Made by a program: the position numbers and the translations under genes. A model generated the notes under the pieces. It was not told the origin of the DNA and searched no databases. It was given only the letters and a program-made list of their open reading frames with translations. Below, one piece after another: positions 20,447-34,473 of a stretch of 64,000 bases of DNA. The stretch spans positions 992,001 through 1,056,000 of the forward strand of contig JAHYIO010000033.1 in NCBI GenBank assembly GCA_020543525.1, written 5' to 3'. The number at the start of each line of letters is the position of its first letter. Positions within the stretch are counted from its first letter, which is position 1. This DNA comes from Coriolopsis trogii. Taxonomy: Eukaryota; Basidiomycota; Agaricomycetes; Polyporales; Polyporaceae.

Positions 20447-22774
20447 TCAGAAGAGGAAGTCGGCGACTTTTCCGAGGAACGTCGTCGGCGGCACCTGCGG
20501 CACCTCCGTCTCCTCGATCGTCGGGATGCCGGTCACGAAGTCCATCTCGTGCGGCTTCCAGATCTTGGTCCGCTTGATGAACTTGTACCCAAAGTAGAGC
20601 GCGAAGAAGAGCGGGATGTTGATGTCTGTGCACGGTCCAGACGTCCGGGACAATGGTCAGCGGAAGGCCAGAACAACGTGGGGCGCTCGTGCAGAGCATA
20701 GTAGAGAGAGAAAGGGAGAGAGACGTACAGGCAGTGAGGAAGTCCGCGGCATTGAAGTCAAAGAAGACAGTGTAGCCGTTGATTAGGATGAAGATCGTGA
20801 TCCAGAACACGCCCCAGATCGACAGCCACGGTTGCAACCGGTTGGAGTAGATGAGCTTCGTGCGGTCAAAGCCCTGCGCCTTCAGACCCCGATCTGCATC
20901 GTGCACAACAAAGCAAGCCGACGTCAGTAACCCGACTATGCGACTACGAATTTCTCGGGGGGTTATAGGGATGAACACGCACAGAAGAAGAGGTAGGTGA
21001 TGTTCATGGATATCCAGCCGAAGAAACCGCCGACGGTCGACAGGTTCACGAACCAGTTGAACACGGTCGCAGCCCCGTTCGACACGTTCATGAACGACAG
21101 CAGCGCGAACGCGCTCGCCGTCAGCACCGCAAACAGTGGAAGACCGCCCTTGGTGCAGTACGTGAGGAACTTGGGCGCCTGTCCGCGGAGAGCGAGACCG
21201 TAGAGCACACGCGACGAGCAGAACAGGAACGAGTTCCCGGCCGAGAACGCGGAGGTGAACACACACGCGTTGACGATGTGGGGCAGGACCTTGATGCCGG
21301 CACGGGTCATCGCGATGACGTAGGGAGATTGCGCCGCGTTGTTGGCGTCGCCGAGCAGGTTCGGGTCGTTGTACGGGACGACCATGCCTGTGATGAGGAT
21401 ACCGAGCATCTGCATGCGACCGGTTAGTGATCGCTACAATCCTCAAATTGGAGCGGTACTTACGTAGAAGACGAGGATACGCCAGAAGACACGGCGGACG
21501 GCCTTGGCGATGTTACGGCGGGGACTGATGGTCTCTGATGCAGCACTGTGGACGCCATGAGCGACCGAGCTGGATGCGTATTGCGAAGACGTACATAGCG
21601 ACGAGCTCCATGCCCTGGAAAGAGAATGCAGCCTGGACGATGACTGTGAGGAGAGCAAGGAAGCGGTCGGTGTCAGGGTTTTTCGCGAGACCCGCGCCAG
21701 CTATCGGACCAGGGTCCTTCCAGTACTGAGTAGGATCCCACTCAGTGTCACATTCGGACGTGCAGAGGGATGAACTCTGATGCTCACATGGAAGCCAAGG
21801 CGTTGGTGGTTCGGCGCGCCTCCAAGATCAATAACGAGACCGGTGATAATAAGTAGGGTAATGAGAGTCACTGCAAAGCACGGCCATCCAGGAGTTAGCA
21901 GGGGCACTTTCGATGACCTTCACCGAAGCAAGGGGATCCGGTACTCACGCTTGATGATGGAGAAAACGAATTCCGACTCTCCAAACCAGCGCACACCGAA
22001 GATGTTGATCGCAATAGCACCTACGCAGATCGCAGCCGTGTACGCCGTTTGATGATTGAGCTAGGAATATTTAAAATGGTCGTCAGATGCCTCAGTGGGC
22101 GCTCCTGGGTGGTTATGAGCCAAATACGCACGTTTTGATCCCAGAAGGTGAGCAAAAGGCCGGCAGCGGTGATTTCGACAGGGACGGAGACGGCATTAGT
22201 GTAGAAATAGTTCCAGCTGTAGGCGGCGAGGGACACCACAGATAGGAAGGGAAGGATGTCAGAGGGTCATGTGCAGCTGTCAGAGTTGGGCGCTTACCCG
22301 ACGGCGAAACCGAAAGCGGGGTCGACCCAGCGCGCGGCGAAGTGGGGGAAAGTACCGGAGATGGGCGCGTGGGAGGTCATCTCACCGACGGCGCAGAGAG
22401 AAGCGTATGCGGTGGTGCCGACAAAGCCATAGGCGATGAGAGCACCGAGAGGACCCGCGAGACGGAGTGTTTCGCCGGAGCCCAGGAAGAGACCAGTACC
22501 GAGCGTGCCAGCGATCTGACGGCGGGGATGAGTGGACGAAGAGTTGTGTGCGCGATGGAGGGGGGTGGGATGAGGGAGAGGGAGAGGAAAAGACACTCAC
22601 AGCAATCATCTGGACATGGCGCTGCCTGAGCTTGCGCTGGACGCGGTCGAGATCGGCGGCGTCGAAGTGGTAGCGGTTGTCTGTCTGGGTGACGACATAG
22701 TCGTGGACGGTGCCCTTTTCGACGGAGCTCGTCTGGTCCTTCTCCTTGCCGGAGTAGTCCTGGCTATCGGACAT
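20447..22774 (-). CDS. Amino-acid permease of the yeast amino-acid transporter (YAT/APC) family
   Basis: Plasma-membrane proton symporter for amino acids. Exons downwards from the ATG are 22774-22601, 22515-22298, 22216-22132, 22060-21949, 21870-21788, 21740-21595, 21545-21464, 21409-20983, 20893-20729 and 20625-20447, giving 556 residues. A hydrophilic N-terminus is followed by the first transmembrane signature MIA|IAGTLGTGLFLGSG, the conserved GEMTSHAPISGTFPHFAARWVDPAFGFAVG region (split here only by the exon end), IDLGGAPNHQRLGFH, and VAIAASETISPRRNI, a YAT hallmark. Twelve membrane segments fit the length. A TATATA on the minus strand at 22925-22930 lies about 150 bases upstream. Specificity cannot be assigned; general and dicarboxylic amino-acid permeases share these motifs. 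Confidence 0.92.
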
Positions 22775-25598
22775 GGCGGATGGCCTGCCTCGAGGAGGGA
22801 AGTGGGGGGCGGAGAAGAGGAAGAGGAATGCGCACGGTAAGGAACGGGAGGGGCAGAGCCAGCCTCTTGTGCGTTGGAGAGAAGATGCTCGGGAGGGAGG
22901 AGGAGGAAGAGAGGGAGGAGAGCGTATATAGGGAGGCCATGTGCCCGGGCGAAGCAGACACCCGGACGATCAATCTCCAGTTTTCGAGTCGGCCAAGGGC
23001 GTGTCCCAATTCAGAACCGCTGCGATAAGCCCCTCGTAGCTCGTGCAACCCCCCGGCGCCACCAGATAACGGCTGATTGAATGATGTCCGTCCCTGGTCG
23101 ACTACTCCCGCATCACTTATGAGATCCCGCCTGCTGCGACGCTACGATCCCCCACGACGGCCACTGCATCGTCGCAGCCGTCGCCGACCCTCCGTCGACG
23201 CGCAGGACGCGTCGGACGCCGCTCGGGCGAGGTCGGACGTCGCCCGAAACGAGTCGGAGGACGGAAAAGGGAGTGGATAAACTTGACTCCAGACCGCTTG
23301 AAACGACGTTGTGGGGCTAAATCTGTCACGAGAGATCCAGCGTGGGGACGACCACCAGGCACCCTCCCTACCAGGCAATTGGCAACACCACATCAGATCT
23401 TAGCCCGATCTTATCTATAACCATGTCACAAGCACCTCCCACTAGCCGACTGTTCCCTGCTCGTATGACCATCAAATATGAGCGATGCAAGGCAAACAAA
23501 CACAGTAACAAGCCACAATGCACTCAGAATCGACGGAGGCAATTCGGAGGGGCACAGCAATCAGAATAATCAGGCCCGAAGAAGTTTCTTTGGTGGAGTA
23601 TATGAACTGCTATCAACCCTAAACGGGCTTGTCAAACCCATGAGCCTGCGAAGAGATACTTCAAGAACATCAAGTAGAGGACCAACCGACCGTATATGCC
23701 AGGATGTCAGCCGGGCTCGACTTTTCCCTCATCGCGTAGGTGGCACTCATCGGTACCGGTACCGTGATGTATCCACAGTAGGCTGTTCGTATAGCACCCA
23801 GAGCTCCTCAGAAACACCACTCCTCCGTTGCTGTCAAGTCATGAAAGCCCTCCCATCACATCCACGTCGATACACACTACACACATATGCGAACTCAAAC
23901 AGCTTCCCATACACGGGCGCAAATCGTTTGCATAAACCAAACTGTCAATGCCACTCAACTGTGTATACGGGTACGGGTGCGATAAGAACCATCGGAGCTG
24001 TAACGGATCTTTCTCCCTCCCCAGCGCTCAGCTCCCGATTTCCAGACCGTCCAGGAACGCCTCTCTTGCAAATTTCGAGCCGCTGCTTCTCACCGAAGCC
24101 GTCGTACGGGCGCAAACAACACCTCCACAATTTTGCGTCATTGTGGACGAAGGGTCCTGTCAATCTTCCGTGCCTTGGAAGAGGTCCGCGTACTCCGTGC
24201 GAAGAATGATCCGTGCCGTGTCTAAGCTCCGTGGGATTCCGGGCCACCGCCCGAGGCTAGGGCAACTGTTCCAGAGCGAGTGGGCGCCGCACAGACTCGA
24301 AGGCGCGAGACCGTGTCTACGAACCGCCCAGGTGGTCGTGGACGGTGGAGAAGGAAGTGCCGGCACTGCCTGTCGAACGTGACCCGTGCGCCATGCGCTC
24401 GTCAGGATGTCGACTTGACACGTACGCTGTATAGTAGCCTGCCCGATGCCGCGACTCCGACAGCGCGTGTGGGGCGACTGACGCGGAGTGCACACACGGC
24501 CAGTGCAAAGCGGCGAGAGTGGCCTGGTGAGTACTAGTGGCTCCGTTGTGCCCAGGCAGAGTGTCCCGCGAGCGACGTGCTTCCCAATCGGTCGATTCAT
24601 CATCATCCAAGGTTCGGACCTTGCAGCTTGCAGAACCCAGGCCCGATGTATTCCAGCTTCACTTGGAAGGATTTCTCAGTCTGTGAGCCCGACAGAAGAT
24701 GAAGACGGGGCATCGCTCACTGTGCCGCCATGAGCGCTGCCGGTACATAGCATGAAGTCCGGCGTTGCGACGCGCTCGGCTCATGCAACGCGGGCTAAGA
24801 CTTCCGAGTCGCACGTCCTCGTGTATGTCTAGAGAAGACATATCGGCCTTTCATGTCCAGCCAACATAGTACTCACCGTGTATACAATCGGGCATATCGG
24901 TCTCTAGGCTGTGCGCGCGTTGTGGCCTGTTGATGTCCCAATGGCAGTAAGTGACATACACTATAGTCGAAGGGAGGATGGCAGCGCCATTGCTGACCTT
25001 GCCGTCCGAGTCAAGGAGTTGGCGGCGCGTGTTGACAACCCAGTGGCGTTGTGGATTCGAAAACGCCTCCTCCCTTTGGTAGAGAGCAAGACCGTCGGTA
25101 AACGCCTTCAGTATGCGGCTGTTGCGACATCTGTTTCACGCGGACGTGCATGACGTGCCGATTTCCGCGCACTCAGGAGGGACTGCGCAACAGTGCGATG
25201 CATTACTTACTGAATTCAAGGGACGTGCGACACACCTCTTTTCATGAATCACATACACGCCAGGACACACGCCATTCACAGGTGCCCCCGCCGCGTCCAC
25301 ATGATGCGAAGGTGGTTGACCGCCAGTCCGTGGAGAGCGGAACTACCAGTCGCGGGTGTGAGAGCCTTTGAACTGTGGAGGATGCAAAGTGGGCGTCGGG
25401 CGACTATGACGACGCCTTGAGAGGGAAATATGAGGATTTGACTCCGATGCTTGCGCTTTGCCGGTCAGAGTCGTGCTGGACGCGCCTAACCACAGACTAC
25501 AAGACGGCAGCCGCGATGAGCAAGTGAGTGGGTGGTATGGTGCCATTGTTGACGGTGGTGGGAGGCCGCCGGGTGCGAACCAACAGACGCGCATACTA
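22775..25598. other. Intergenic, no gene recognised
   Basis: About 2.8 kb with many short overlapping frames but no recognisable product. Noticed: the permease promoter, an overlapping palindrome GGTACCGGTACC near 23753, and G/C-rich sequence around 23150-23270. May hold decayed repeat DNA. Confidence 0.55.
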
Positions 25599-26053
25599 CA
25601 GTGACGGCCGTTATTGATGCAACCCCCCCTTTTCGGAAGGTCGTTCTCATCTGCCAGAACTGCCTCTATTCCAGCGCTATCCTGATGCTGCCCGTCTTGT
25701 ATTCAGCCTGCCTTTTGTCAAATGTCCTCAGAATTCCTAGCATAGACAATACATGACTCTACAATGACACAGTGATATTTTCCAGCTAATATTTGAGGTG
25801 CTAGAACTAGGGTCCAGGATTACTCAGTGCAGCTTCAATTGATTTTGTCAATGGGCCAATATCATTCGTAAAGTAATGCCTAGTGTATAGAGAGTAGATT
25901 CTGCTGACAAACGCAAGTAAAAGAGGCCTGTATGATGTGAACAAGCAGAGCCCTACCCAATTAGCGCCGGGATGAAGCTGGAATAGGGGTGTTTTTGGCA
26001 GATGGGAACGACCTTCCGAAAAGGGGGGGTTGCATCAATAACGGCCGTCACTG
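25599..26053. mobile_element. Tc1/mariner-like MITE, 455 bp, flanked by TA
   Basis: Terminal inverted repeats of about 78 bp begin CAGTGACGGCCGTTATTGAT at 25599, and the reverse complement ends at 26053. They continue with AACCCCCCCTTTTCGGAAGG and extend, with a few differences, to CTATTCCAGC. The element is bounded on both sides by TA (25597-25598 and 26054-26055), as expected for insertion at TA by the Tc1/mariner superfamily. The interior is A/T-rich and has no transposase frame, so it is non-autonomous. It ends about 210 bp before the start codon of the G-patch gene. Confidence 0.88.
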
Positions 26054-26264
26054 TATTTCCTCGAAGGCGCCTACGGCCCATGGGCACCGGAGCCGGAGGC
26101 GTCGGCCCAGCGACTTGCCCACGCCGTTGCATCATCGCAGGCTGCTGCAGCCACCACGGACTTCCTCCTTCAACGCGACTCGTGCAACATCCGCTACATA
26201 GCCAGGACTTAGGCTCGGGAAACAAGTCCGAGGTCCGCGAGGTTCTCCTAGTAATCTGGTGGCC

Positions 26265-29200
26265 ATGACAAGCCGGTTGAAACGGAAGCTCAATGATCTG
26301 GGCGTGGACACGGCAAGCTCAAAGGCGAACGAGTCCTTCTGCTTGGTACGTCTTCAACTGTATATACCCCCTCAAATTTGCGACCGACCGTACGCGCCCA
26401 ATGCTTATACCCGCTGCGTGTACTTGCAGATCGGTACCCCGCTACCTCCACTCGAAAAGTCCAAGGATACAGGGGAGTTCGTTCCGCTCTGGAAGCAAGA
26501 GGTGTGTCGCCTGTCGACCCGAACTTCGCATGTGCTGTGCTTGACGCGTTGTTGTCTGGGACTAGGTGAGAGACGAGAAGGGGCGCAAGAGGCTACATGG
26601 GGCTTTCACTGGCGGGTTCTCCGCCGGGTATTTCAACACCGTTGGCTCGAAGGAAGGTCTGTATCGCGTCCTCCGACGTCCTCGAGCCCATTCGCTCATA
26701 CACGCATGCTCCCTTATATGCCATACACTCAGGATGGACGCCTTCGACGTTCGTGTCCTCCCGGAACGACCGTGCCAAGAAGCGTGCCGCGCGCCCGGAG
26801 GACTTTATGGACGACGAGGACCTCGCAGAGATCCGCGAGAGCCGGAAGCTCGTCGACGAGACCGAGGAGATGGACTTTGGGGGGACTGCGGCGGAGAAGC
26901 GGCGGCAGGCTGGGGAGGCAGCTGAACAAGAGTGCGTCGTCCTCTCCTTTATCACTTGTCGCATTGCCCCGTACCTTCCGCCACGATAGCAGTAGGCTGA
27001 CCCCGGATATGCGAATACCTACAGTCCTATCACCGCCGCGCTCGCCGCGTCCCTCGCACCGGCGCCCAAGGACTCAGTGGGGGCGCGCATATTGAAGAAG
27101 ATGGGGTGGAGGCTGGGTCAGGGTATCGGCCCTCGGCTCACGTATGCCCAGCGAAAGGCTCAAGATGCGGGCTTCCTCGACCCATCAAAGGAGATTGAGG
27201 GCGACGAGGAGGACGTGGCGGAGGCGAAGAAGCACATGTATCCGCGACGAGATACCCAGGTCATGCTCGCGCCACGAAAGGACAACTTCCATGGTCTCGG
27301 GTACAGCCCCGGTATGGGACTGAACGAAAGCGTAGGGTATGGGCAGGGTGGGGAGCGGGGTCCTGGGGGGCCTAACATCTCGGGTACGTCACGCCGAGTT
27401 TTCGTCACTCTCTTCGACATTGTGGGCTTAGCTGCGCTGCGCATAGCTGGCTTTGGTCTGGGTGCCTTGAACGATGCGGACGAAGACGATTTGGATGTGT
27501 ATGATAGCGGGATGGGTCCTTCTGCGCGGAGTCGCGTGGCGTTTGACTCCTCCTTCGGTGATGACGATCATCATATGAGCATTGGGTCCAGTAGCTTGAG
27601 GAGGCAAGGCGCGCAAGGACCCGTACGTTCTCACATCTCGAGTATATGTGGTCCATTGGAATTGACGTTTGCCCGACAAGAGAGTACCTCCTGGTATAAC
27701 ACAGACCTTCAACATTGGTACTCCCGTACTGAAGGGATTTGTGTTGTCCGATAAGCCTGTGGCTGAAGACCGATGGTGGGTCTGAGTCTGTACTCTGTCT
27801 TTGATATTATACTGAACTCGCGACAGGTTCCCTCTCCCGGATATTCCTCCGGACTGGCGACCGAATCCAAAGCGGGTCTGGGAGCAAGGGAAGAATAAGG
27901 AAAACGAATCTGTGCCTGACAAGGCTAAAGGTGCACTGCAGCAGTCAATGACACACGCCGAGTGGAAGGCGAACAAGCTATCTGCGGACGAGGTCGGTCA
28001 TCAACCGCTCTGTGGTTATTCTAACCTAATAGTTCGTACCTCGTAGCGCGGAAGTATGTTGGGGGAAACTCCATTACCAGCGAAGACACGATCCGTATTC
28101 GAGTACCTCTCGCAGAAGGACCGTGACAGGCTAAAGTCGTTCCGGAGTGCCCGCCCAGACGGCTCTTCCGCTGCATCGTCATCGTCATCATCTGCCCCCC
28201 GCCCACCGTCCCCGCCAGCGCCCGGCGGCGTGCACGTCCCCCACCTGCACCCTTCCGTGGCGAAGGCGGCGCTATCGGGCTTCCAGCCCTTCATTGCCGA
28301 TCCACTCAAGCACTCGCGCTACACCGCGTTCCTCACTTTTTGCGCCGACGGCTCTGCCCCCTCCGACCCGTCGAAGCTCGGGTTCGGGCCGCTCCCCGGC
28401 CAGAGCACCGAGGACTTCAACAAGGAGCTGGACGACTATGCGAAGTCGGCGACGGTGTTCAAGCCGCTGTCGGGCGCGATGGCGGGCCGGTTCCGGTCTG
28501 CCGTGATCGTCGAGAATGGACCGAAAGTCGTCGAGGGGCTGCACCAGCCCACGTCGTATGCCGACGCCGACGGTGAGGAAGAGGGCGACAAGGAGAAGGA
28601 GAAAGAGGAGGACCCCAAGATGGCGGCGGTGCGGATGGGCATGTACGGCCCGCTGACGCGCGAGATAACGCCGTGGCAGCCGGCGCGACTGCTGTGCAAG
28701 CGGTTTGGGGTGAAGGAGCCGGAGGTGGACTTGACGGCGGAGGCGGGCGCTGCATCGGCGGGCTTTGAGTTTGCGACGAAGGAGGCGAGGGGAGGCGAAG
28801 CTGCTGCTCCCTCTTCTTCTGGACAGCCGATTGCGATGATCAGTGGGGGTACGGAGGGCGGGGAGGTGCACGGGGAGGTTGAGGGGGAGAGCGAGGCGAG
28901 GAAGAGTGGTGGGCCGCGGAACCTTGCGAACGTCGGGCTGGGTGAGGATGAGACGCAGGGACGGGATACGCTGACGTACCAGCGGCCGGCGATGGACGTC
29001 TTCAAGGCGATCTTTGCGAGCGACGACGAGGATAGCGACGATGAAGATGAGGGCGGGGAGAAGGAAGACGAGTCTGCGCCTCCACCTCCGGTACTGCTTG
29101 GGGACGTCCTTGCTCCTCCGGCGGCGAAAGCGGCGGAGGAGTCGAAGACGGTAGCTGCGCCGCAACCCTCTGCACCCGATGCCACGGCGAAGGTCGATTT

Positions 29201-29624
29201 GGCGACTTTCAAGCCGACGTTCGTGCCGCGTGCGGATCGGGAGTCGCGCAAGGAGAAGGGCTTGGACAAGAGCAAGAAGAAGGACAAGGAGAAGAAGAAG
29301 GCGAAGGCGGTGCTTGTGTCATTCGACGTCGAGGATGATGGGAGCATACCCAGCTTCGGACCTACCGCGTCGCATAAGGAGAAGAAGGACCGCCAGAAGG
29401 ATAAGGATAGGGTGAAGGATAGAGATGACGAGCGTAAGAAGAAGAAGCGGAAAGAGAGGCGGGAGGAGGACGAGGACGACAGTATGTGGGTTGAGAAGCC
29501 TGCGCCAGAGGTCGTGAAGACTCTGGAGGTCCCATTGCCGGCTGCGTTCCAATCTGATGCGGACGAGAAGACATCGGAGGCGGGCCCGCCGAGAGGGCGG
29601 AAACGCGCGATTGACTTCATGTAG
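26265..29624 (+). CDS. G-patch domain protein of the GPATCH1 / TOUGH family
   Basis: Nuclear spliceosome-associated protein; the family joins catalytic-stage spliceosomes and its G-patch is thought to recruit a DEAH helicase. Exons are 26265-26345, 26430-26501, 26566-26656, 26733-26931, 27025-27383, 27447-27622, 27705-27775, 27827-27992 and 28047-29624, giving 930 residues. The N-terminal DUF1604-type domain reads [21 protein letters not shown], then [20 protein letters not shown] and [11 protein letters not shown]. The G-patch is [20 protein letters not shown] (about residues 160-185). The family region [17 protein letters not shown] and a helical [15 protein letters not shown] follow. The C-terminus is acidic and Lys-rich low complexity ending GRKRAIDFM. 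The large minus-strand frame across 28436-29686 is a shadow. The MITE upstream leaves about 210 bp for its promoter. Confidence 0.93.
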
Positions 29625-31182
29625 CTAATCATGGTGCTCGGTGCGTGTTGTGATATATTGTTGTAGTCTGAGTTCTCGTAGCACACCTGCAGAGAGGTGT
29701 GCGTTGCTTACGTATTCAATTCGCGATACTGCTATACTCAGCTTTCGACCCCAAACTGACTATGTGTAACGTGTAGGAAAGGACTGTCAACCCGAGAAAT
29801 TCCATAGCCTTCCTTGCGATGCGTTCTCAGGGTGACATAGCCTGTGGGCCTGATGTTCACAGGCTCGCCGGATAACATGTGGCGGTCGAGGCCGTGGGTA
29901 CGTTACAATGAAGATGGTTCGTTGAGCTGGTCGGACGCTAGTTGACATATCTTATTACTCGAACCCCTCATGCGTGTCGTGTCACCTTATTCGGAGGCAC
30001 TATTGTGAGGTGAGTGAGTACTTATCTTTCTCGGGCGCGTACGTTCAGCTCAAACTGCTCCATAGTCCGTATGAATGGCCATCAGAGATTCCGCAAGCCT
30101 TCCTGTGAATAGATCACTGACACATAGCCACTGGTCGATTCGCTGTACTTTGCGAAGCCTGGGTGTGACCAACTGTGTATCCAATTCAGGATAATATCTG
30201 CTGCTGCACAGCATTGTGACTCATTCATCATACAACCAAGGCGGCCGCGGCACTCACGGTCATTTCTCTTAAACTCACTTCCACTTCTGCTAGCATGCTC
30301 CGAGTATGTTGATCGTTACAAACTCTTGTACAACAACCTGCACTCACTTGTCTTACGCGTTTGTGGGCAGTGGACCATTGCAATGACGCGAAAGCAGCAA
30401 CGAATCCGAAACCTCCGAGTTCACATTCACACGCATCAAGACCCTTGACCACCAATTCACACGATAGAGGCAAAGTCGACGGAGTTTCCACATGGCACAG
30501 CCCAACACAGACCGTGCCCCCGACGCGCCGAGCTGCAGTGGCGCTCCATTTGTGCGCCCTGCGACACGCGCTGCGTCGGCCTGTCCATCTGAGGCAAGTG
30601 ATTGACCGAAATCCGAATTCACCTAGCCATTCCCCTTCAGTATGTTCCCAAGAATGTCACCGGAGAGATTGCTAGGCAACACTGTGTCTGCTTTAACTGT
30701 CAAGAGCCTGAGTCTCCTCGACGCGTCGTCCGGAGCTAGTGCAACACAGCCCTCTATTCCTCGCAAAGTCGTAGAAATCCTCCTGAGCCGAGTGGACGAT
30801 GCCGTGCCTCCATGTTCTCGTCGCACGTGGATGAGTAGTACTAGCTGTGCTCATCGTCGGGTGCCTTGAATCAAGGTGTGTGAATCCTGGCCATTCGTTT
30901 CTGAACCGGCGATGATCAAGGTCAATGTTCCATCTGCAATTGGCTGGGACGGGACTGTGCTACCCACTCGCTGAACCCCGCTGTGTTTCAGCTAGATTCT
31001 AAGGAAACTTGGCTAGAGGACTGACACGGGTCTCAGGCCAGGGAAACACTGTATAAAAGCCACCGAGTACTTGCAGACAACCCTCAGCGCATCCCATCGC
31101 CCTTTTGACTCTCTTTCACTTCCCTTCTTTAATCGTCGAGCTTTTCATTTGGCCGCACCATCCTTCACCTTTCTAACCTATC
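29625..31182. other. Intergenic, promoter region of the manganese peroxidase
   Basis: About 1.55 kb. Contains the 3' flank of the G-patch gene and the MnP promoter. Apart from the TATA box at 31052, it has TGCGCCC at 30553-30559 and a TGCACTC near 30350, which fit the published metal-response consensus TGCRCNC, but short matches like these occur by chance. No gene recognised. Confidence 0.5.
31052..31058 (+). promoter_or_regulatory. TATA box of the manganese peroxidase gene
   Basis: TATAAAA lies 125-131 bases upstream of the ATG at 31183, in the context CTGTATAAAAGCC. Confidence 0.75.
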
Positions 31183-32812
<1,630 letters not shown>

Positions 32813-33140
32813 AGAGATCATTGCTGCCTCCCGTTGACTCGCAAACGGGGGTCTCTGATTCGGCATTCGTATATATTCTCGTCCGCCCTTTTTGCTTTGC
32901 GAAGTCTCTCCTTGATGTTGTGCGCACTTGGTCGTCGTACCGTACTATTCTGTATCAGTGCTATTTGAATGGCTGGTGTCATTCTGGTCTATAATCATAA
33001 TATATGTCGTCTCGCATTGAAGCTTGAAGGCCGATGATGAGGAGCGTCACGTCCCTAGTTGGACAAGTCGCGGGAGAACTGAGTTCGGTTTCCGCCACTC
33101 CCATGTCGATGTGCACTCATACCTCCGAAAGCATGGGTGC
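32813..33140. other. Short convergent intergenic region
   Basis: About 330 bp of 3' flank shared by the convergent MnP and HMG-box genes. Nothing else seen. Confidence 0.6.
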
Positions 33141-33903
33141 CTACTCTTGATCGTACACTATGTACATGTCCTCTATCTCTGATATTAGAGTCTCATCATC
33201 CAGAGAGGCGGGTTTGTCAACGTCAAAGGGCTCGTGGACCCCAAGGGGCTCAGGCTCAGTATGCTTCTCGAAGCCATCGTGGAGCTCAACCTCTCCGCCA
33301 ATGTACTGTTCGCTCAACGGACGTAATCTGAGCTGTAAGGCAGGGTAATGATATTAGCGCCCGGAAGCCCGATACACCCCAGCAACTACTCACGAGTTCG
33401 TTCATCTCTGCGGTGGACTCCGGGGTGTATGGCTCCTGGTCCGAAGAGGAAGTCGCCCCGCCAGCGACCAGACTGTCACTTCTCGCGGGTTCCGTCGACC
33501 TCCGCGACCTTGAGCCAGATCCCGACTTCGGGAGCATCCGAGATCGACGTGCCGCTGCGCGCAACTCTTTCTCCTTCTCCTTCTCCTCCTTCGACTTGGG
33601 ACAGTATTTGTAACCGGGGTATTTCCTCGCGTGCTCCTTCTTCGCCTTCTCCGCCAAGAGCTCATATTTTCGAATCACCTCCGCAGGCGCTGTGTGCCAT
33701 TCTTTGGCAATGACGGGCGATAACGCGGCTTGTCTCACGACAGCGCCAGAGCCATTGTGCTTCGCCTTGTACCCCTTCACCCACGCTTTTCGGAAGATCA
33801 TCCAGCTGTTGGGAGGGCGGGGGATCTTCTTGTCCTGCTTGGCTGTGGTTTTCTCCTTTTTTCCCGCGGAGGATGTGAGAAGCGTCGTAGAGGTGCGCGC
33901 CAT
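33141..33903 (-). CDS. HMG-box (MATA_HMG-type) DNA-binding protein
   Basis: Probable sequence-specific transcription factor. The ATG is at 33903; exons are 33903-33394 and 33332-33141, joined across a 61-nt GTGAGT...TACAG intron, giving 233 residues. After a basic N-terminus (GKKEKTTAKQDKK) the HMG box spans residues ~28-98: IPRPPNSWMIFRKAWVKGY, SPVIAKEWHTAPAEVIRKYE, AEKAKKEHARKYPGYKYCP. A Lys/Glu-rich stretch and a Ser/Arg-rich region follow. The last exon is acidic (DDETLISEIEDMYIVYD) and could be an activation domain. It resembles fungal MATA_HMG boxes, but a mating-type role cannot be claimed: no homeodomain or pheromone-receptor genes are nearby. A minus-strand TATAAG lies at 34011-34016. 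Confidence 0.87.
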
Positions 33904-34473
33904 TAGTGAGAGAATTGTAGTTGTGAGTACCAGTACTCGGGTATCGGGTGGTGTAGGGGCAGTAGGTGTGGAGAGACGGTGGCTTGTGGCTCGGGATGGC
34001 GCCGCTGCGACTTATATGCACCAGACACATCTTGGTTGGTCCAGCCATGTCTTTTCTTCCGTCGCGTGGTTCTTGGGCCGTCGTCGGGGCCAGGAGGGCA
34101 TGAGCGCCGGCTGCAGCCACTGAGGTCGGACTGGGTTGCGGCGTCTATTGTCTTTTTGGCCAGTCAATTCAGTGGCCACTCGGCTAGCTCAATGCCTTTG
34201 TCTCTTGCATGCCATCATCACCACCGCATTGGAGGTTTGGAAGCCCACAAAGAGGCTGCTTGGAAACCTGTGCAGACTGACCTGGACTGACACATGGACA
34301 CACCGACCTGCAGTCTGGGACCACGTAAAAGCACGGGGCGAGCTAGTGAAGTCGGTCACGTGATGTTCGGCAGACGGTTGCGTTATATCGGTGGGTGGGA
34401 CCTAGAGATACATTCAAGCATGCTATCGTATTCACAAAGTTGAATGATACACCTGATATACCGTTCGAGGGTT
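33904..34473. other. Intergenic, promoter of the HMG-box gene
   Basis: 570 bp between two minus-strand genes. It holds the TATA of the HMG-box gene and the 3' flank of the methyltransferase. No gene recognised. Confidence 0.6.
34011..34016 (-). promoter_or_regulatory. TATA box of the HMG-box gene
   Basis: Reads GCATATAAG on the minus strand, about 108 bases upstream of the ATG at 33903. Confidence 0.5.

Noticed and set aside
22775..25598. Possible gene in 23478-24209 (243-codon frame)
   Set aside because: Composition is not gene-like, no splice-supported extension or motif was found, and overlapping frames of similar length occur on the other strand.
28436..29686. A 416-residue open frame on the minus strand
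   Set aside because: It is the complement of the large last exon of the G-patch gene; its Ser-rich translation reflects Glu/Lys/Asp codons on the other strand, and the plus frame has conserved motifs.
33141..33903. HMG-box gene as a mating-type locus
   Set aside because: Neighbouring genes are a peroxidase and a tRNA methyltransferase, with no homeodomain pair, pheromone or receptor gene; HMG-box genes are common in agaricomycetes.
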